From: an uncultured Collinsella sp.
GTDB taxonomy: Bacteria > Actinomycetota > Coriobacteriia > Coriobacteriales > Coriobacteriaceae
Length of the DNA stretch: 15,401 nucleotides
Assembly: GCA_900550355.1 (NCBI GenBank)
Contig: URRT01000032.1
Location: 1 to 15,401 of the forward strand
Direction: 5' to 3'
In this document: positions 1 through 5,912 of the stretch, one piece after another
Numbering within the stretch: position 1 is the stretch's first letter
How the letters are laid out: every line of letters starts with the position of its first letter
Notes under the pieces: model-generated
What the model was told of the DNA's origin: nothing
What the model saw: the letters and a program-made list of their open reading frames with translations, nothing else
Database searches by the model: none
Made by a program: the position numbers and the translations under genes

Positions 1-76
1 GCGGTGCGGCCCGAACCCCGTGAGGGCCGGCGCCTTTAGACGCGTGCCGGAAATCCAAGGGTTATACCCTAAGAGC

Positions 77-101
77 AAACCACCCCTTTTAGGGGTGGTT
101 T
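77..101. terminator. Intrinsic terminator hairpin after the membrane LuxR gene
   Basis: A perfect 11-bp stem (AAACCACCCCT pairing with AGGGGTGGTTT) closes a 3-nt loop six bases beyond the TAA stop of the minus-strand regulator gene. T-runs on both sides allow it to work in either direction. It would end the regulator transcript and could also end a plus-strand gene entering from the left. Bases 1-76 hold no gene I can support; a frame reading from base 1 to a TAG at 37-39 could be the tail of such a gene, but it is too short to judge. Confidence 0.8.
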
Positions 102-106
102 TGATT

Positions 107-1510
107 TTAGGCAGAGGGGAAGGCTTTGGCGAGACCGGCGCGCGTCTGCGTGTCGGTCTTTTGGTAGATAGAGCTCAGGTGGCGCTGTACCATGCGCATC
201 GAGATGCCGAGTTCCTCGGCGACCTGCTTGAGCGGGCGTTCATCCTGGGTCACGGCTATGAGCACGTCGACTTCGCGCGGGGTGAGAGCGTGGTCGGCGA
301 TGAAGGCCTGACGTTGCTCTTCGATGGTGGGGGCGGCGAGTGCTTCCTTTGCCAGTTGCTCGCGCTCGCGCTCCTGCTCGGTTTGGGGCAGGCGAAACAG
401 GCCGGCTGCCACGAATGCCGCGCAGGCGGCGACGAGCAAAACGAGCGCGCCGATCATAATGAGGGCAACGTTGTCCGAGGTTACGAGAGCAAGCGAGATG
501 CCCGATGTAGTGAATGCGCATACATTGTTGGCGGCGCGTCCCATGCCGGCCCAGAGGGCGGGCGCATGCATGCGCGGTGCCAGCTGTGTAAAGGTGGCGG
601 TAAAGAACGTGACAAAAAAGCCCGAACTCAGATAAAAGACGACAAGGCCCAGGTTGGGATCGGCGCCGGCCTCCACGGCCAGGATGGAAATGGTCGAGAG
701 CACGGCGATGCCGAGCATGACAAGTCCCATGTAGCGGCGCTCGGCAAGGTCAAAGATAAGACCGGCGGCAAGGCCGCTTGCCGCAAAAAAGAGGCGCGGC
801 CAGGTTTGCACGGCAATGGTGCCGTGGGCGTTGGAGAGTGTGACCACGTTGTCGAGGGTCGAGAACAAGCAGGCGAGAATCATGACGAGCGCGATGCTCC
901 AGCATGCCTGTTTGGCGAGGGCATGAGAGGGCTCAATAAAGGGATTGATGGCGGAGTTGGAGCTCTCGGCGGCGTTTTGGGGAACGACGCTGAGGGCGGA
1001 GATGGCGATAGTCGCTGCGCCAAGGACGATGAGCTCGACGATGCCACCGCAATTGAGCAGGTTGACGGCGAACTGCATCAGGATGCCCGCGGCATAGGCC
1101 GCTCCCGCACCGGTGGCGAGCTTGGGATCATCTTGGAATGCCAACGAAAAGGCGTGGTGCGCTGCGGCGCCTAACAGGCCGAGTCCGAGGAATGCGAGGC
1201 AGCCCAGAATCTCGAGGGCAAGCGGGGCCGTGGGGGACTGGATCTGGGTCAATCCCAGGATGGCGATGGGAACAGCGGCGTTGGCGGCTGCCAGTGAGTG
1301 GCCTTTGCGCTGTGCGAGCCCGAGCAGCGGCGCATATCCGATAAAGCCGATCACGCTGGCGCCGAGGATGAAGCCCTGCGCAATCACAACACGCTCGGCA
1401 CCGGTGAGCAGCCCGACATTAATGTCGAATCGAAACTCGGCAGCAAGAAAGACAAAGGTAAAGAGCGCAAGTGCCAAAAGCGCGTTGATTTTAGGCTTAC
1501 TCAGATTCAA
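107..1510 (-). CDS. LuxR-family HTH regulator with a 12-segment membrane N-terminus
   Basis: The 467-residue protein has about twelve hydrophobic segments (roughly residues 10-375) resembling a major-facilitator-type membrane domain. A short charged linker follows, then a C-terminal LuxR/GerE helix-turn-helix (about residues 407-464) with LTPREVDVL, VAEELGIS and VQRHLSSIYQKT. This architecture belongs to a family expanded in Coriobacteriia; most members have no known signal. I infer a membrane-bound sensor that binds DNA from the cytoplasmic side. The chosen start is TTG at 1510, supported by AAAGGA six bases upstream and by the hydrophobic segment that follows at once; no nearby ATG fits. 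The gene is divergent from the surface-protein cluster, so it may regulate that cluster, but this is inference. A hairpin terminator follows the stop. Confidence 0.9.
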   Translation of the reverse strand: MNLSKPKINALLALALFTFVFLAAEFRFDINVGLLTGAERVVIAQGFILGASVIGFIGYAPLLGLAQRKGHSLAAANAAVPIAILGLTQIQSPTAPLALEILGCLAFLGLGLLGAAAHHAFSLAFQDDPKLATGAGAAYAAGILMQFAVNLLNCGGIVELIVLGAATIAISALSVVPQNAAESSNSAINPFIEPSHALAKQACWSIALVMILACLFSTLDNVVTLSNAHGTIAVQTWPRLFFAASGLAAGLIFDLAERRYMGLVMLGIAVLSTISILAVEAGADPNLGLVVFYLSSGFFVTFFTATFTQLAPRMHAPALWAGMGRAANNVCAFTTSGISLALVTSDNVALIMIGALVLLVAACAAFVAAGLFRLPQTEQEREREQLAKEALAAPTIEEQRQAFIADHALTPREVDVLIAVTQDERPLKQVAEELGISMRMVQRHLSSIYQKTDTQTRAGLAKAFPSA

Positions 1511-1548
1511 GGACAGTCCTTTGGGTGGACGGAATAGTCGTGTTCTCG

Positions 1549-1582
1549 ATTGTAGCGTCCCTGGGACGCGTGTGACGACAAC
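1549..1582 (-). promoter_or_regulatory. Putative promoter of the membrane LuxR gene with internal palindrome
   Basis: Reading leftward, a good -10 hexamer TACAAT (1554-1549) lies about 40 bases before the TTG start. The -35 match upstream is weak (TCGTCA at 1578-1573, 18-nt spacing). A perfect 15-bp palindrome, GCGTCCC-T-GGGACGC (1555-1569), fills the spacer directly upstream of the -10. A protein bound there would block or control polymerase, so it is a candidate operator, possibly autoregulatory. The -10 and palindrome are seen directly; the function is inferred. Confidence 0.4.
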
Positions 1583-1602
1583 GAAATCATATTGAATTAA
1601 AC

Positions 1603-1659
1603 CGCAGGTAGAGACCTAGGTTCGCATCTGCGAACCTAGGCATACGGAGTCATTTGGCA
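1603..1659 (+). promoter_or_regulatory. Shared dyad box, copy 1, upstream of the first surface gene
   Basis: CGCAGGTA (1603-1610), then 8 nt, then a near-perfect dyad with 12-bp arms (CCTAGGTTCGCA at 1615-1626, TGCGAACCTAGG at 1629-1640). Thirteen bases later comes TTGGCA (1654-1659), a -35-like hexamer. The same parts with identical spacing recur before the other two surface genes. It lies between the divergent regulator and the first surface gene, so one bound protein could influence both. Confidence 0.6.
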
Positions 1660-1674
1660 CATCTTGGTGGTACA

Positions 1675-1718
1675 GGACCACCACGAAGGGGACAGGCACC
1701 TTTGTGATGGTATGGTCC
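1675..1718 (-). repeat. Hairpin repeat with TGCCTGTCC loop, copy A (inverted)
   Basis: Read on the minus strand, this is CCATCACAAAGG, TGCCTGTCC, CCTTCGTGGTGG, with outer GGACCA/TGGTCC arms. It is an imperfect copy, in opposite orientation, of the hairpins at 5771 and 12791, with the 9-nt loop fully conserved. It lies in the leader of the first surface gene, ending just 7 bases before its ribosome binding site. Its presence explains why the dyad box is about 98 bases from this start codon but only about 60 from the other two. REP-like elements with similar loop sequences accompany IS200-like RAYT transposases in other bacteria; no transposase is seen here. Confidence 0.7.
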
Positions 1719-1738
1719 ATCGACCGAGGGAGGCACCT

Positions 1739-3385
1739 ATGAACGGAAGTCATTTTGCCAAGCAAACGCAGCGCGAGCGCACTTGCTCGCTGGTTCACGG
1801 TTCGTGGAAACGGGCGGGTGCCAGGCTGGCGTGCGTCGGAGCGTGTGCGCTCATGGTCGGTCAGCTGCTGCTGCCAAGCGTTGCCTTGGCAGCAGATTGG
1901 ATCAACGTGGGTGGCACGCAGTACAACGGGGGTGTTGCCGTCGGCGACGAGGCGGGCACGTGGTCCTGGAACGGCGCCGACGACATGCAGCTCAATGGCT
2001 ATAACGGCGGCGGCATCAGCGCCGAGGGCAACCTCAACATCGGTGTGACCAACACCAACACCGTTACGGCCGATGCCGGTCAGAGCGCCATCGAGGTCTC
2101 AGGCGGCAACCTTTCCATCACGGGCGACGGCACACTCAATGCGACGGGCCAGACCGATGTCATCACGGCCGCGGGTAACGGTATTACCGGTGGCGACGTC
2201 ACCGTCGACGGGGCCACGGTCAACGTGACGGCGACGGGTACGGATGCAAATGGCGAGGAGTGCGAGAACGCCGAGGCCATAACTGCGTTTGGCGGAGACG
2301 TGACCATTAAAAACGGTGCGACTGTCGATGTGAAGGCAGGGCGCGCGGCGGGGTCCGGTGACGGGTATTACGGTTACGTGACGGGCATCTATGCCACTAA
2401 CGGTGCACCTGGGGAAGACGGCGAGTTTGCATGGGAACATGACGGGCAGAGCAACAAAGGCGGCCGCGTATCGATCGGCTCCGGCTCAACGGTGACGGTC
2501 AAGGCCGAATCCACTCTGGAGTCTCAGGGAATTGTGTCCCGTGTCAACAACGGCGCAGCGCGTGTCGAAATTGCAGGCGATTCGCTCGTGACCGCAATTG
2601 CCGATGCTTCGAATGGTATGTGGGGTGCCGTGGGTATCGAGGCGGCCGGAATGGGCAACGATGCCACTGCCGATATCATCATCGATGGAAAGAACACGTT
2701 TGTGACTGCGATCGCCAGCGCCTCGAAAGATCGGTATTCTAATGACACGTACGGCCTGCATACCAGCTCGGGGAGTGCGGTCGAGGGCGGAAGCATCCAA
2801 ATTAAAAACGGCTCCGTTGTTGCCGAGGGCAACGATGGGGCAATCGTCGCTGACAACTACACGACCGCCAACGGTCCTGCCGGCATGATTGTTATCGGCG
2901 AGGGCGGGAAGGTCGTGCTTCCTGTCAATGGCGTGGTGCGCGACTACCAAAAACTGGGTGCCCGCCCCATGGCGCTGGGCAACCGATTTGAATATGCTGA
3001 TTTTTGGGGACAGATGATTGGCGAGCCCGGCGAAGGCGTTTTGAGGGCCGATCGCGATGCGGACAAGATCGCCAAGGTCGCGCATATCGCATTCGACGGA
3101 GGTGCTATGCCTACTCCCGATCCGGCACCGACTCCTAAGCCGCAGCCGGGTGGCGAAGGCTCGACGGGCACGACGGGGGCGCCGAGCCGAGCTTCGGCAC
3201 AGACCGGTTCGGCCGTGAATGTAAAGCTCGCTGCCGCCAAGGCATCCGTCACGGCTTCGAAGACGACGACTTCCGCTCTTGCGGCCACGGGCGATAGCGC
3301 CGCGTTGACCGTTGCCGCCATGGGCATTGCCGGCGCGACAGTTGCAGCCGCCGGCATCGCCGCCGCGCGTCGTCGCGAGGAATAG
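1739..3385 (+). CDS. Wall-anchored surface protein with beta-helix-like repeats
   Basis: A 548-residue exported protein of unknown ligand. Residues 1-51 form a long signal peptide: a charged region with FAKQTQRER, then a hydrophobic core ending SVALA before ADW. Residues about 52-455 are Gly/Thr/Val-rich with repeated turns such as GGDVTVDGATV and GGDVTIKNGATV, as expected of a right-handed beta-helix like those in adhesins or carbohydrate-binding proteins. A proline-rich linker (about 457-475) and a Thr/Ser/Ala stretch lead to LAATG (514-518), an alanine-rich membrane segment and a RRREE tail. This is a cell-wall sorting signal of the LAxTG kind. The start at 1739 is supported by GAGGGAGG at 1726-1733 and by alignment with the next gene's start. 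A strong terminator follows. Confidence 0.85.
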   Translation: MNGSHFAKQTQRERTCSLVHGSWKRAGARLACVGACALMVGQLLLPSVALAADWINVGGTQYNGGVAVGDEAGTWSWNGADDMQLNGYNGGGISAEGNLNIGVTNTNTVTADAGQSAIEVSGGNLSITGDGTLNATGQTDVITAAGNGITGGDVTVDGATVNVTATGTDANGEECENAEAITAFGGDVTIKNGATVDVKAGRAAGSGDGYYGYVTGIYATNGAPGEDGEFAWEHDGQSNKGGRVSIGSGSTVTVKAESTLESQGIVSRVNNGAARVEIAGDSLVTAIADASNGMWGAVGIEAAGMGNDATADIIIDGKNTFVTAIASASKDRYSNDTYGLHTSSGSAVEGGSIQIKNGSVVAEGNDGAIVADNYTTANGPAGMIVIGEGGKVVLPVNGVVRDYQKLGARPMALGNRFEYADFWGQMIGEPGEGVLRADRDADKIAKVAHIAFDGGAMPTPDPAPTPKPQPGGEGSTGTTGAPSRASAQTGSAVNVKLAAAKASVTASKTTTSALAATGDSAALTVAAMGIAGATVAAAGIAAARRREE

Positions 3386-3434
3386 CAATTTTGCCTAGGG
3401 CATGCAGGGCATAAAACCTCGGTGCGCTTGATTG

Positions 3435-3475
3435 AGCCGCCGCGCAGGGATTTGCGTCCCCGCGTGGCGGCTTTT
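3435..3475 (+). terminator. Strong intrinsic terminator after the first surface gene
   Basis: A long stem, AGCCGCC paired with GGCGGCT, continues inward through CGC/GCG and GGGA/TCCC with one A-C mismatch and one G-T wobble, closing a 6-nt loop. TTTT follows. It lies about 50 bases after the stop at 3385 and should separate the first surface gene's transcript from the next promoter. Confidence 0.8.
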
Positions 3476-3482
3476 GCGTTTG

Positions 3483-3539
3483 CGCAGGTAGGGACGCGGG
3501 TTCGCATGTACGAACCTAGGCGTGGCGCCCGGTTTGCCG
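3483..3539 (+). promoter_or_regulatory. Shared dyad box, copy 2, upstream of the second surface gene
   Basis: CGCAGGTA (3483-3490), 8 nt, GGTTCG (3499-3504), 6 nt, CGAACC (3511-3516) followed by TAGG, then 13 nt to TTGCCG (3534-3539). Only the inner dyad arms are symmetrical here, because the outer left arm has drifted. The element starts 8 bases after the preceding terminator and ends 43 bases before the start codon, so it occupies the expected promoter position. Confidence 0.6.
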
Positions 3540-3582
3540 CACTGTGATGTCATGGAAACAAACCTCGATTAAGGAGGACGAC

Positions 3583-4041
3583 ATGCAAGGACAACATTTT
3601 GCCAAGCAGACGCAGCGCGAGCGCGCTTGCTCGCTCGTTCACGGTACTTGGCGTTGCGCGGGCGTGAGGGTCGTCAGCGTCGGTGCGTGCGCGCTCATGG
3701 TCGGCCAGCTGTTACTGCCGAGTGTGGCGCTTGCGACCGAATGTGCGGATTCTGCTGCTACGACGGGTGAGGTCGCTGCGGCTCCTGCGGCGCCGGCGGC
3801 TACGGTGGATGCGAATGCGGCGACAACACCGACAACCGAGGCTGCTCCGGCAACTCAGAACGAGGCCGATACTCAGCAGGTATCTTTGGCTGACACCGTC
3901 GAAGGGGCTGGCGATGCAATGCCCGCCGAGCAAAACGCTTCCAGCAACAACGCCGCCATGCCGGCAGACAACGCCATTATGCCCTGCGGTGTGACCGACG
4001 TGACGGGTGGGGGTGGCGTGACAATCGACACGAACGTCTAA
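3583..4041 (+). CDS. N-terminal fragment: signal peptide and Ala/Thr-rich region
   Basis: This 152-residue product starts at 3583, with AAGGAGG at 3571-3577 five bases upstream. Residues 1-51 match the first surface protein's signal peptide at about 41 of 51 positions by my count, including FAKQTQRER and the run from VGACALMVG to SVALA. The mature part (52-152) is low-complexity, rich in Ala, Thr, Pro and acidic residues, and looks like an unfolded stalk with no recognisable domain. It ends at the in-frame TAA without any wall-sorting signal. If made, it would probably be secreted as a short disordered peptide. It is best seen as the front of the interrupted gene. Confidence 0.6.
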   Translation: MQGQHFAKQTQRERACSLVHGTWRCAGVRVVSVGACALMVGQLLLPSVALATECADSAATTGEVAAAPAAPAATVDANAATTPTTEAAPATQNEADTQQVSLADTVEGAGDAMPAEQNASSNNAAMPADNAIMPCGVTDVTGGGGVTIDTNV

Positions 4042-4131
4042 TCCTGCTACAGGGAATGCGAGCTTCCACCCGAGATTTCTCTTACCGGAGGCGGTAGTTT
4101 CTCATGGGATTTTGGACCGGTCCCAGATGAG

Positions 4132-5577
4132 GTGGCGGATAAGCTATCAAACGCATCCGAAACTAAGTATTACAAGGCAGATGCCGCTACTGGCGCGCTT
4201 GTTGAAGTCGCCGATCAGTCTCAATCGAACGTGACGATTTCCATTGCGCCATATGAAGGGCAGATGCGCGCGACGCTGACCCTGACGGGTGGCGACTTTG
4301 TAGACGGAAACTATGCACTCATCCGCAACGAGGATGTGCCGTTTACTTCAACGTTGACGTTCGACGGCACCGACTATAATGATGGCATCCTCATCGGCGA
4401 TCCTGATAGCACCTCCGATAAACCAGCTCAAATCGTTGTCCATGAAACAAGGACCGATTACTACCTGCGCTACAACTTCAACACCGTGGTAAAGCTAGCT
4501 GCTCATGGACAGGCAATCAATAGCGTTGATTTGGGTTCAGGATATATCGGCTATCGCGCTGGGGATACTCCCGCTCCAACCACTCATGTACCATACGCAG
4601 ATTACGACAAGTATGAAATTGCTTACGAGTGCTGGGAGGAGATGGACAACAGCGACCCCACGGATCTTCATCCCGTCGCCTTCTGGTATTCCGACGAGGG
4701 CATGTACACACCGGGCATGAAGCGAATCGACAAGTTCGAAGAAGGCAAGCACTACATGCATTCTGTCATGCTACGCCAAAAGAACGGGTATGAGTTTGCC
4801 AACGGCTGCACTGTGGCAATCAATGGCGAGCCACTTAACGCCATGAGTGTTCAGAAAGTCGAAGATGGTCTGTTCCTTGCGCCGACCACATCGTTTACCT
4901 GTGAAAAGGCTCTTGTGTGGCAAGCAATCGACACGGTCGAGATTAATGGCGCTACCGTCACGTTCAAAGACGGCGATAAGCCGGTGTTCACGGGCGCTAC
5001 GTCCGACGACACTCGTTATTGGTATCAGTGCGAGTTCTGGAATTCTGAGGATGGCGCTGGAGTGAACTCGGCATGGTTCTGGGATCAAAATATCGAGAAC
5101 CACATTGATACGTTTGAGGCTGGGAAGACCTACAGCTACGGTTTTTATCTCAAGTCGCATGAGGGTTTCTACTTTACTCGTGACACTAGGGTCACAATTA
5201 ACGGCAAGACTTATGGCTACTGGTGGAACGAATCCGATGCGGAGAATCTCGATAGAGACGGTAAGACGACCACCATGTGGGTCTATACCAATCTTACGAT
5301 GACGCCTGAAGCAACACCTGCGCCGACGCCCGACCCCAGGCCGACACCGGATCCCGAGCCCAAGCCAGATGCCAAGCCGGGCCAGGCACCAACGACCGCC
5401 ACGACTACTACGACCGTCTCGACCACCAAGACTCCGGTCGTCAAGCCCACTGCCAAGACCACCGATGCCACCCTCGCCGCAACGGGTGACAACACCGGAC
5501 TTGTCGCCGCGGCCATGAGCCTCGCCGGAGCCATCGCAGCAGCCATCGGCATCGCCTCAAAGCGCCGCGAGAACTAG
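4132..5577 (+). CDS. C-terminal fragment: two tandem surface domains and LAATG anchor
   Basis: From the GTG at 4132 this would be 481 residues, but there is no convincing ribosome site and no signal peptide, and the frame is open upstream to 4042. I regard it as the remainder of the interrupted gene. It contains two related domains of about 100 residues (roughly 4516-4845 and 4926-5223). Both begin with I-[ND]-[ST]-V-[DE] and share an aromatic E-x-W/F region, F-E-[EA]-G-K-x-Y and a final [VT]-x-I-N-G. A Pro/Asp/Lys linker (TPDPRPTPDPEPKPD), a Thr-rich stretch and LAATGD follow, then an alanine-rich membrane segment and a KRREN tail. The domain family was not recognised with certainty; an extracellular adhesin role is inferred. 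Confidence 0.6.
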   Translation: MADKLSNASETKYYKADAATGALVEVADQSQSNVTISIAPYEGQMRATLTLTGGDFVDGNYALIRNEDVPFTSTLTFDGTDYNDGILIGDPDSTSDKPAQIVVHETRTDYYLRYNFNTVVKLAAHGQAINSVDLGSGYIGYRAGDTPAPTTHVPYADYDKYEIAYECWEEMDNSDPTDLHPVAFWYSDEGMYTPGMKRIDKFEEGKHYMHSVMLRQKNGYEFANGCTVAINGEPLNAMSVQKVEDGLFLAPTTSFTCEKALVWQAIDTVEINGATVTFKDGDKPVFTGATSDDTRYWYQCEFWNSEDGAGVNSAWFWDQNIENHIDTFEAGKTYSYGFYLKSHEGFYFTRDTRVTINGKTYGYWWNESDAENLDRDGKTTTMWVYTNLTMTPEATPAPTPDPRPTPDPEPKPDAKPGQAPTTATTTTTVSTTKTPVVKPTAKTTDATLAATGDNTGLVAAAMSLAGAIAAAIGIASKRREN

Positions 5578-5612
5578 GTCTCGGCGGAGGCCCTCGTTTC
5601 CACCTCAGCAAG

Positions 5613-5750
5613 ATCTCAATCTGTAACACCTAGCCAGCAGAAACGGCTCTATCTGTTACAGATTTAGATGAACCGGCGGGTGGCCAACATAACGTCTCGA
5701 TCTGTAACACCAAGCGGGGAATTTGACCTCTAGCTGTTACAGATCGAGAC
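5613..5750 (+). repeat. Array 1 of 57-bp inverted-arm units (two units)
   Basis: Unit 1 (5613-5669) has arms ATCTCAATCTGTAACA and TGTTACAGATTTAGAT, with one mismatch. Unit 2 (5694-5750) has arms GTCTCGATCTGTAACA and TGTTACAGATCGAGAC, a perfect 16-bp match. Each pair of arms encloses exactly 25 nt, and 24 nt separate the units, so the 16-nt motif recurs about every 41 bases in alternating orientation. It starts about 35 bases after the stop of the interrupted surface gene, in a 335-base gene-free stretch. Related units follow the giant gene at 12552. Confidence 0.85.
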
Positions 5751-5770
5751 AAACCGACCGGCCGAGTCCA

Positions 5771-5809
5771 AAACCACCACAAAGGCGCCTGTCCCCTTTG
5801 TGGTGGTTT
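5771..5809 (+). repeat. Hairpin repeat with CGCCTGTCC loop, copy B
   Basis: Perfect 15-bp arms AAACCACCACAAAGG (5771-5785) and CCTTTGTGGTGGTTT (5795-5809) enclose the 9-nt loop CGCCTGTCC. It begins 20 bases after the 57-bp unit array and ends one base before the dyad box of the giant gene. With its TTT end it could also act as a terminator for readthrough from the left. It is nearly identical to copy C at 12791. Confidence 0.8.
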
Positions 5810-5810
5810 G

Positions 5811-5867
5811 CGCAGGTAGAACGGTAGGTTCGTATATATGAACCTACCGTTCGCTTTGTATTTGGGC
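5811..5867 (+). promoter_or_regulatory. Shared dyad box, copy 3, upstream of the giant surface gene
   Basis: CGCAGGTA (5811-5818) and 8 nt precede GGTTCG (5827-5832), 6 nt and TGAACC (5839-5844). TTGGGC (5862-5867) lies 13 nt beyond the segment that aligns with the other copies. The dyad itself has 13-bp perfect arms, GAACGGTAGGTTC (5819-5831) and GAACCTACCGTTC (5840-5852). The outer arm sequence differs from copy 1, yet both halves changed together so that symmetry is kept, which points to selection for a dimeric site. Confidence 0.65.
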
Positions 5868-5912
5868 AACGATTACGCTGGATGACTTTTGGTTTGTAAG
5901 AAAGGAACGACC

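Larger units (their letters stand above)
3583..5577 (+). pseudogene. Interrupted wall-anchored surface protein gene (in-frame TAA)
   Basis: From the ATG at 3583 to the TAG at 5575-5577 is one reading frame of 665 codons, broken only by a TAA at 4039-4041. The 90 bases between that stop and the GTG at 4132 are open in the same frame and encode coherent sequence (ISLTGGGSFSWDFGP). The N-terminal part carries the signal peptide and the C-terminal part carries the LAATG wall anchor, so neither works alone. The simplest reading is a recent nonsense mutation of a gene otherwise intact in promoter, ribosome site and anchor. Alternatives are stop-codon readthrough or an assembly error. The two halves are also listed separately. 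Confidence 0.75.

Noticed and set aside
20..1174. A long plus-strand open frame opposite the membrane LuxR gene
   Set aside because: It is in codon register with the regulator gene, is made of Gly/Asp/Arg-rich sequence without domains, and has no ribosome site. The minus strand carries the recognisable HTH and membrane segments.
1615..1640. LexA/SOS box in the dyad
   Set aside because: The actinobacterial SOS box is CGAAC-N4-GTTCG. Here the half-sites are in the opposite order (GTTCG...CGAAC) with a 6-nt centre, and the downstream genes are not repair genes.
2486..3388. Antisense open frame over the first surface gene
   Set aside because: Same register artefact; Arg/Gly-rich sequence with no motif, and it overlaps the entire linker and anchor of the sense gene.
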